Positions 55,977 through 64,000 of a DNA stretch of 64,000 nucleotides are shown here, piece by piece. Positions within the stretch are counted from its first letter, which is position 1. Every line of letters begins with the position of its first letter. This DNA is from Ambrosia x helenae (taxonomy: Eukaryota; Streptophyta; Magnoliopsida; Asterales; Asteraceae), in assembly GCA_030844895.1 (NCBI GenBank), contig JAUTDX010000756.1:39656-103655 (forward strand). The letters are read 5' to 3'. Position numbers and translations under genes: made by a program. The notes under the pieces are model-generated. The model saw nothing but the letters and a program-made list of their open reading frames with translations. It was not told the origin of the DNA and did not search any database.

Positions 55977-57936
55977 TATTATTATAGGCAATAGATATGA
56001 TGACTGATTTACAAGGGTATTAAAAATGACTAAAGGTACACAGGTTAAGAAATAGTCCGGGCACAAAAATGGATGTCATTAAAAAACATTGCATCTTCAA
56101 ACCAAAATTAAAACAAAATCACATTTTAAATTATATAAAAGAGACAAAAATGGATGTCATCAAAAAACATTGCATCTTCATACAATTAGTTTTTAACAGC
56201 AAAGCCTCACACTTACATACAACTTAGTCCAGATGAGAATCGGACTTAAGCTACCATTCTTCGAATATATAAGTATCTAACATTAACTACATTTGCCATC
56301 GAAGGGTGCAAACAAACAAGGCATGATTACACTGTCATACACATCTACAATTACTATTGTATCCCCATATATCTTGTATAAAGTAAAATAAATTACGGTC
56401 CCTTCCGTTGAGTTTGCAAAGCATGGCTTGAAAATTCCTGACTTGCCAAACTCGAGAATCATTGGTTGAGTTAACATTCGCAACGGTCAAAACATCAAAA
56501 AAAAAAAAAAAAAAGCAGGATTAAAACTGCAGAAAAAAGACATATCCCATTTTTTTGTGTGTGTTAGTTATGATTTGAATACAAAACATATATACAATTT
56601 AAAACGTTAACAATAATGCTTGCAGTTATAGCAAAAGTAGATTAAAAATGCTCATCTTCAACTTGTCTCAGTCTTTTCATTAGTTTCTTGTAACTTTGTG
56701 TTTATTTATTAATTAATATACATAACTGCACAAACAATAATGATTTAACTAACCACATTGCAGTCAAAACATCCCAAATTTTAATTGTGTCAAGGTTAAC
56801 CCGAAATTATTACTTGACACAAATAAAATTTTGGTTAAGCTTTTCCTTGTAAGAGTTATAAAGTGGCTCATGATCCTATTAACCACATATACCTCTGTTG
56901 GGCCGAGATAATTAAAGATTCAAACAACTTGGTTAGGAGTCATCAACATTTAAATTTTCAATATTACTATTCAAATGTAATAGGAAAAATAATTAGAGTA
57001 TGACTAGGTTGCTAGAGTTGTGAGTTCCCAGTCCTATGAATACACTTGTTATGGGACAATCATTGTAATACGGTTTTGTTCCTTTCGAGTTGATGAAAAT
57101 TTAAGAGCTCATATGGGAAAACGAAGAAGACTAGTCCGGTTAGGAACAGTTAATTGGCTAAGGAGTGTAATAAGGTGTTGCTCCTCAAGTTGTCCGTATT
57201 CTAGTCTTGTAGGGGACACTAGTTTAAAAGAAATAGAAATGGTTGACTGCATCACACTTCACCAGTGAACCAACCTGCAACCCCAACCCCTTTTTTTCAT
57301 TGTAGCTAATCAAATCTGATAGCAATGCATCACTAAAATTTCTTGGATGCTCGAATAGATCATTCTTCAATGGGTGTCGTTGGAAAAATTTCGCAATGGC
57401 AGTAATGATGTCTTTGGGACTTCTAGTGGTCGAATGGAAATGAAACGAGGTGTAGGTCATGAATCGGGTTGGTTTCATGTTGGTTTGTATCCTTATTGGT
57501 GGTGTCAAGATTTTAATGGTCGCCAACTAGTTGATCCCTGATTACTTGTATATGGCAAAATGATGGAAACATGGCTGGGAAGGTCTAAGGACCATCTTGT
57601 TAACATTTGAGCAACCATTGGGTAACCAAAAATATGTAATTTCTTTCTAAATTTTTAACATAAAACCCTATGGTATTTTCTTAGGCGACCATTTTAAATG
57701 AAAAAAATGAAAGGAAACGTATAGTTGTATAAGAAGGGCTAACGGAGTAACAGACCACTCTCCACGTCGGTCAAGAACTTCCCCTCAACGACGCTCTCTT
57801 CCTTCTCTCTCCACCGGACTGCATCAGACTTTTCAATACACATTTCTTACGCAATACAAAAATAAAAAAAACACTAAATTTGTATTCCATATCTTTAAGA
57901 AGATAAAGCCAGAACAAATAAGAGACTGATGCCTAG
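55977..57936. other. No recognised gene between LINE and ULTRAPETALA gene
   Basis: Reverse ORFs at 56283-56483 and 57224-57526 have protein-like composition but no family I recognise. A duplicated ~40-bp phrase with ATGGATGTCATTAAAAAACAT occurs near 56070 and 56152. Confidence 0.4.
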
Positions 57937-58831
57937 TTAATTTTGTGCATTTGCATAGTAGTCAATACACTCTTGGCATCCACACTCCTCAAATCTGCAC
58001 ATCCGACATCCAAAACAAACGCAGTATGTGCAACCTTTGCAGTTTGTTTTCTTGGGGCATCCGCTATGCCGTCGTGAGCTTCTCTCCTCAAGATCATCGC
58101 ACGTCCACCTTAAAAAACAAAATACATGTAAAACGGGTCAGTTGTATGTGATTATGAATCCTTAAAAATATTAGTAATTAAATTGAAGTTTTTAGATAGG
58201 TAGATCAACAATTACCTGCCGGGGATCATGTCATGGCAGGTCCGATTTCCCCTAGCAGCTGCTTCATGATAGAACTTGCATGCTTCTCTTGATCGAAGCT
58301 CAAAGCGACGAGTCTTGTTGCATGCACTACAGCGCAGGAACTCATCGCGGTGGGAGACTTGATTGTACGGTCTCACGTATTCATCTCCTTTGTAATGTCT
58401 CAAAAGACATGTTTCACCCAGCTTTACCTTCTCTCCGTTGCAATTTAGAACCCAAATTTTTGACCTCCAGTTTGGTACGCTCGTACTACTCGAGGCATGT
58501 TTTGCGAATCTTGAAGGGCTAAATACTGTTTTCAAGCAAAAGTACCATAATTAAGTTTTTATGACATAATATATATATCTTAAAAAAAAGAAGTGGGAGT
58601 GTAAGAGAGTTTGATCATGCCTTGATTGCATACTGGATTGCAATGGCAAGTGGCGGAGATGGTGCCATCATCAGCAATTCTTAAGATTCCCACAGAGTCT
58701 CCAAGCCTGTTGTTTGTGCAACCGCACACTATTTCAATGTAATGTGGTGCTCTCACTATGATTTGCCCAACAAAGGCACTCAATTCCTCATTGGAAAAAA
58801 TAGTCTCATTTCCTGTTGTTTGTACAACCAA
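57937..58831 (-). CDS. ULTRAPETALA-like protein (three exons; N-terminus uncertain)
   Basis: Exons on the reverse strand are 58621 to about 58831, 58216-58525 and 57937-58108. Exon 1 reads IFSNEELSAFVG, then YIEIVCGCTNNRLGDSVG and CHCNPVCNQ. Exon 2 reads FAKHASSSTSVPNWRSKIWV, GEKVKLGETCLLRHYKGDEY, SHRDEFLRCSACNKTRRFEL and FYHEAAARGNRTCHDM. Exon 3 has the Cys cluster CKGCTYCVCFGCRMCRF, then CIDYY and a stop. The order matches Arabidopsis ULTRAPETALA1/2, trithorax-group nuclear factors with a SAND-like domain that restrict meristem size and counter Polycomb silencing. Intron 1 appears to use a GC donor; intron 2 is GT-AG. No in-frame ATG precedes the conserved part, so a further upstream exon is needed or the start is lost. 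Confidence 0.82.
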
Positions 58832-60300
58832 ACAAAATTCAGTTATAAGTTAAAAATATTACAGGTTTGATCGGATAGAAATACAAGAAAGTAATTTCAT
58901 GTAAGGGGAAAACAATTTCTTTATCAACTAGGACAAAATGTACTCAAAGAAACTAATAATTTCATTTAAATGGAAAACAACCATTCAGTTATAGATCCAA
59001 TTCATAGTAATATGATCAAGTAATTGAAGTATACATATAAACATATATAACCTACAGGGAAAAATGTCCATGAAAAATATTAATGACTATTAAAGAATGA
59101 AAATCGATTAAGAAAATTAAATAATGCATCAGATATGATAGTTACAAATATTAATGACTATTAAAGAATGAAAATCAATCAAAATATGTAATAAAGTAAT
59201 CTAACCACTTTGGAGGAAATAATCTACATACCTAAATATTATCGAAATACATTTCAAAAATGAAAAGACTATTTTGTGACGACAGACGGACGGTGATCTT
59301 TATCATCTTTGTTACCGCATCATAAACTGCTTTTGCCTAGATTAATTTAAAGCGCGTGTTGATCCATGACAGGCTAACTCCGATTGTTGAAAGATCATAT
59401 CTAAATATTAATGGAAGATCAAGTGAAATGATGCTATTTAAGCCTACTATCGTTTACTACTTGGATTGGCGAAAATTCCTTGCACATGCACACTGATTCA
59501 TATATGTAATATGTCACAAAAGAGTTGCATTTCTAGTAAATTATCCATCAATCATAAGACCAAATATCACACAAGCATTAGTCCAAAGTAGATCTAGGAA
59601 AATGATTGAAATTTAGAGATTTGATTGTAAAAACACCAATGGAATCAAAGAATAAATAACAAACTAAGCAAACTTAGTGCATATGAAATCAAAATCAAGG
59701 CACCTAATTAAATCATAAACATTAGTCACAAGTAGATCCAATAAGTTGATTGAGAATTCAAAGCGATCTTAAAAGCACCGACTAATTTTGAAGCATATAT
59801 AGCAATTCAAGCAACTTAAATAAATCTTAAAATCAAATTGGGCACATATAGCCCAAGCATTAACTTCAATTTGCTAAATCAAAACTTAAAATCAAACACG
59901 ATCTGTAACAATGGATGAATTTCTAAAAAAACATAGAAGAAAATATTTATATACCCTGCGCCATGTATTGTAATGTGAGTACCCTGCACCTGTGTTCGAA
60001 GAGTCTTTGGCTTATGATTAATGCCCAAATCTCACCCTTCGAAATTTATAAGAAAATGATAAAGGCTAAAGTTACGGGCACGTTACGTTCACCTTTCTTA
60101 GGTGACACTTGTCATGATTGTTTTTGACAAATCAGCTCACGATACGATGTCGTTTCCATATAGTGTTGTTTCATGTGAGTGTTGAGTCAAGTGTCATGAA
60201 AATTGTGATACCAAAATATCCGGTTCTTTATTAAAAAATTATCATAATTTTAAACTTAGGTATCCAACAAACTATAACTTCAATTTTAAGTTACTATTAT
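58832..60300. other. Upstream of the ULTRAPETALA gene; no gene seen
   Basis: AT-rich. A phrase TTAATGACTATTAAAGAATG occurs at about 59080 and 59152. I could not identify a missing first exon. Confidence 0.4.
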
Positions 60301-60304
60301 ATTA

Positions 60305-61090
60305 TCAGGGTTTCTTTGTATATAGTCCATGGGTGCGAGATAGGCTTTTCTAGGGTTTCTTATTTGAATATATTGAGTGCCCCACTCCATTGTAATTCAT
60401 TAAGCTAGAATCCAGTTTTCTTTACATGGTATTAGAGCAGAGGCTCTCGATGCAGATGTCACTTCCGAAACTGAATCCTGCCATTCCTATCATGTTCATG
60501 GTCTAATCTTGTTCCGGTTTCCTACCCTTATTCAAGTTCCAATTTCTTTCTTGTGTCCCTCCTCTAACCCTAGCTCTGTTGTCATCGTTGTTCATAATTC
60601 CGATCAGGGTATACTAGTTTCTTGTTCACAAATCCTTTGGGAAATCTTTTTTGCAAGAACCTTTTGGATCTCACCAATGCCGATATCACCCTCAAAGACC
60701 CTCGATTAAAGTTCTCAACAAGTTTGCTATCGTAACTCCTCGACCACGCCACCATTGTTGCTGCTACACATTGGGGCATGAGGGTGAATGGCTCATTGGT
60801 TTCCCACTGGATTCTTCTATTGTCGACCTTCCATTCAAGAATCACCCATGCCATTATTGTCGCCGAAATAGCAGTTTCCATCACCATTTCACTCCGGCTT
60901 TAATCATCTAAGTTTTCTAAATGTCCAAAGCGCTACTGCTAGCTACCCATTACAAACACTAACCTAGTTTTAAAGTGTTAATTATTCATTAAATTGTATT
61001 ATTTAGATCTTTGTATAGAGCCATGGACCCAAGATAGGCTATTCTAGGATTTCTATCTTACATATATTGAGGGTTCCCCTATGTTGTAGT
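60305..61090 (+). mobile_element. Degenerate short LTR element (TRIM-like) remnant
   Basis: A ~120-bp LTR-like segment ends TTTCTTTACA at 60426 and is followed at once by TGGTATTAGAGCAGAGG, a Met-tRNA primer site with one common change. A related segment (TTGTATAGAGCCATGGAC ... ATATATTGAGGG) lies at about 60996-61080 and resembles the first. The ~570 bp between holds only short broken ORFs. LTR starts and target duplication were not resolved. Confidence 0.5.
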
Positions 61091-61933
61091 GGGGAGTTAG
61101 AACTGAAATAAGTCCAGAGGAATTGAAATTCTAATTGGATTTGAAATGAAATTTACAAAGAAATTTGCAATTGAATAAACTTAAATTTGTGACGCTTGTG
61201 GAGGACAAAATTATCATGTTATACCATGTAAAAGTATAATGCAAGTTGAAATACGGCAATACAGTATTAAGAGTAGCTCCATAAGACACGACAGTTGTGT
61301 GGGTCAGGGTTGTTGTAGAGATGTGGTGGAGGTGTCCAAGGCAACAAAGACAACAATGGGGTGGTGGTCGTGGTGGGGAGGCAGGGGTGATTCCTATTCA
61401 TTAGGTTGGGCTCCTTCACTATTTGAAAGAAATGTTGAATTCCTTTACGTGAGTAGTTTTTAGAAAATCCATCCCCATTCCAATTTCCTCCAATGTCAAC
61501 CAAACATAAATTTCAAATTCCACTTCTAGTGAATCAATAATAAAAATATTTATACACATTACGTACGAGAGGCACTCAAAATAAATTAAAATTATAAAAA
61601 TATTAGTACGCATCAATACGGCATACTTTACTTGTAAATTAATAATCAACAGAAAAAACATGATTATAAAGCTCACTTAAAACACTTGAAGAAACATAGT
61701 CAAAACATACATTTAAGACGAATCACACTTTAAACATTAAAAAAAACTTAAAGAAATAGTCTCTGATCAGTACATGAAAGTCTAAAACAGCCTCTACATC
61801 ATTAAAACTCACTCATCCATGGAATGAAGAGCAGATAATAAACAATTGAATAACATAGCTTAATTAAACTGATTGACTGCTTGAAGAAGGCTGAAAGATC
61901 GAAGGACGGAAAATTTTGAAGAATCGATGATGT
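61091..61933. other. No recognised gene
   Basis: AT-rich apart from a GGTGG-rich patch near 61350-61390. ORFs here are short and unmatched. Confidence 0.4.
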
Positions 61934-62181
61934 TTATAGAATCAATGGAGAATATAAGGAAGCGGTTGATTAAATCGATGGATAAAGGAAGCTTGAAACG
62001 TTCTTTTTATGGTTTAGAGCCCAACAGTAAGATTATTAAAGGCTGTTGAGCCAAATTATAGAATCAGTGGAGAATATCAAGAGGCGCCTGATTAAATCGA
62101 TGGATAAAGGAACCTTGAAACGTTCTTTTTTATGGTTTAGAGCCCACCAATAAGATTATTAAAGGCTGTTGAGCCAAATTA
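61934..62181. repeat. 122-bp tandem duplication
   Basis: Two units with GATAAAGGAA, CTTGAAACGTTCTTTTTATG, AGAGCCCA and GGCTGTTGAGCCAAATTA start near 61934 and 62056; they differ at few positions. Confidence 0.85.
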
Positions 62182-63060
62182 GACCCGGTTCTGACCAAAA
62201 ATTAAACTATTGGGGGGCAAAAAACACAATTCTTACCTGATTCAACTTGAAGCAGCGCCTTAGGCTTAAAGCATAGCCTCGCTTCAATTCATGTAGAATG
62301 GTTCCTCACAGCAAAAAAACAAAAACACCTTTTTCCAAATGCCTCGGGCATCTCATGCCTTAGGAGCGCCTCAAGCATCATAAGACCACAATAATAAATA
62401 CAAATTTGTAATAATAAACCTTATGCATACATTTATGTTTTGTAAATGAACAAAACACCGCAACTCTTGTTTTGGATTCTTATTACCAAATAAATAATAG
62501 ATAGGACTTGATAACAAAGTACTCAAGTACTTGTAAGGTGAAGCAAAGATTATTAGTCATAATTTCACATTGTGTAGATTTGATAACAAAAACTTATACT
62601 ATACATATAGCTAAATCTAGCCAATAGCTTTGCTATGGTGAGATTTACTGCGTACAATTGTTGTTATATAGCTAAATCTATTTGGTGATTGTTGATTAGT
62701 GTATAGTACTTGTTGTAAAAGAATAAGATTGTAAAATTTGAGCATGTTCCAGACTTAGTTTTATGAAGCGCGAGGCGCATTGAGGCGGTAGGTCCCTGAA
62801 TCCTAGAGCGAGAGGTGCAAAATTTAGATATAAATAACCTTAATGTACAACCTAAAAAGTTGTATGTACAATCCCAATGCACAAAATCTGCGCAAGTTAA
62901 CATGTACTGAAGGTGGTCTCAATGCGCATGCCTCTCAACTTAGGTAGTCAGCAGCGACAAACGTCCCTTTCCCACACCTAAGCGTGCCTTGTGTAGTTGC
63001 GCTTGTTAAAAGTAAGGTGCAAAAAAGGCTTTGTTATATGTATTTTATATTCCATATACA
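62182..63060. other. Decayed MITE-like region
   Basis: GCCTCGGGCATCTCATGCC and GAGCGCCTCAAGC words near 62340, with GAAGCGCGAGGCGCATTGAGG near 62764, look like subterminal repeats of a hAT MITE. No duplication was found. Confidence 0.3.
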
Positions 63061-63076
63061 TTAATTGTACATTGAT

Positions 63077-63098
63077 ATATATATATATATATATATAC
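63077..63098. repeat. (TA)n microsatellite
   Basis: A short uninterrupted TA run of about 22 bp. Confidence 0.85.
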
Positions 63099-63378
63099 AC
63101 AATAAGAATAGCTATGAAAAGATTAGGTGTGACTGTGAGGATTAACATCATAAGCCATATACAATAAACCATGTATAGTGTTCAAAATCAATAAAAATGA
63201 ACACTTTTAGCATGCCACTTCATGTTTAAAGAGAACATAGAGTCATTTACTTAATTCACAACCAACTCATTATGTTATCGATCACATCACTCATTTATTT
63301 ATCTTCATTATCAACTATATTATTAGAATTTAGATTACTAACTCTTCATTATTAGATTTTAGTAGTGCACCTTTTCTT

Positions 63379-64000
63379 TGTTGGGTTAATCTTGACGGGT
63401 CACAGATACGGGTTATAGAGTTGGCTACGGGTGCAGAATATATTTAGTCACATGTTATTTATGGATTTGTTTAGAGTCAAAGTAGTGGGTTAGCGTTTAC
63501 TTGTTTTTAGGAGTTATTTACGTTACATAGGTTAGTGCCTAGTGTTTATGTCTGTACTCAAGTTTCATGAATGAAAAGTGTGTGAGTTTTAAGGCAGTAA
63601 ACATTACTATACATGTGTGTGTGTTCTTTTGTGAGATTGAGGTCTGAAACCAACAATTGGTATTAGAGCTATAGGCTCATAGCGTCATATTAGATCGGCA
63701 AGTAAGAGAAAGAAGACAGCGGCCGCCGCCGATTAGACCAGAAAAAGGAAGACGAGAAAGTGATGGATTCACTGCAGAAAGAAAGAATACAACGATGAAG
63801 ATAGATTGAACCTTTTTGGTTCAAGTAGCAAGAAAAGAAAAACTGATATCGGTTAAAGCAAGAAAGAAGCAAGTTTAGCAAGAAACACAATCAACATAGC
63901 ATGTTGATTGGAAGATAGCAAGAAAAGTAAACCAAGAATGTTCTGCGTGAACCATGAGAAACCAAGAACAGATTTTGATCGGGTATGTGTGGTCAAGATC
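63379..64000 (+). mobile_element. 5' end of a copia-type LTR retrotransposon, cut by the window
   Basis: A 277-bp LTR (63379-63655) begins TGTTGGGTTAATC and ends GAAACCAACA, with TGTTGG/CCAACA inverted ends. It is followed by ATTGGTATTAGAGCT, the Met-tRNA primer site usual in copia elements. Then comes A-rich leader sequence with GCAAGAAA repeats and no gag start before the window ends. The target duplication cannot be checked. Confidence 0.78.

Overview
The window is AT-rich plant nuclear DNA made mostly of transposable elements and decayed gene copies. It is a eudicot, and I infer probably Asteraceae. That rests on the mix of MITEs, Helitrons, SINEs ending near an AGCCGTT plus A-run tail, and an LTR element carrying an ARID domain, not on a diagnostic gene. 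I see no operons, tRNA or rRNA genes, or CRISPR. Only two loci look like possibly working host genes: a 68-residue double-CxxC protein at 29170-29376 (+) and a three-exon ULTRAPETALA-type gene at 57937-58831 (-).

Left part (1-16 kb): a 1.5-kb Mutator-like element with a perfect 9-bp target duplication (498-1998); a PIF/Harbinger-derived unit with two convergent ORFs (about 4245-5610); a foldback MITE (7941-8281); several Helitron-type 3' ends; a LINE fragment; a three-exon piece of a plant synaptotagmin gene (11879-12288); and a repeat-rich stretch with an in-frame 66-bp minisatellite beside a ubiquitin-like remnant.

Centre-left (16-30 kb): two SINEs with long target duplications; a Tourist-like element full of GGT repeats with a nested foldback; a hAT MITE; a 1.9-kb solo LTR whose empty site survives in a nearby duplicate; a Helitron carrying an RT-related fragment; a hAT element abutting a Harbinger element that encodes a broken Myb/SANT protein; a Mutator MITE; then the CxxC gene.

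Centre (30-46 kb): several hAT and Tourist MITEs with exact target duplications; a third Harbinger Myb/SANT pseudogene; a dead Ulp1-type protease followed by a ~190-bp satellite; a diverged ~355-bp repeat block; an array of seven short hairpins; and two tandem Bet v 1-family pseudogenes, one with a Tourist MITE in its intron and one with an insertion at its 5' end.

Right part (46-64 kb): a candidate Helitron; a solo LTR containing a Cassandra-type TRIM with 5S-like LTR sequence; a hAT MITE whose target duplication was hit by a nearly intact 2.8-kb LTR retrotransposon, encoding a CCHC knuckle, a retropepsin-like region without its active site, and an ARID domain; an ULTRAPETALA pseudogene, an RTE-type LINE tail and the fuller ULTRAPETALA gene; a degenerate LTR remnant; and the 5' end of a copia-type element running off the window.

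The genes do not form a pathway. The window reads as nested insertion history, with duplicated host genes decaying among mobile elements. All calls are from reading the sequence; no database search was possible.
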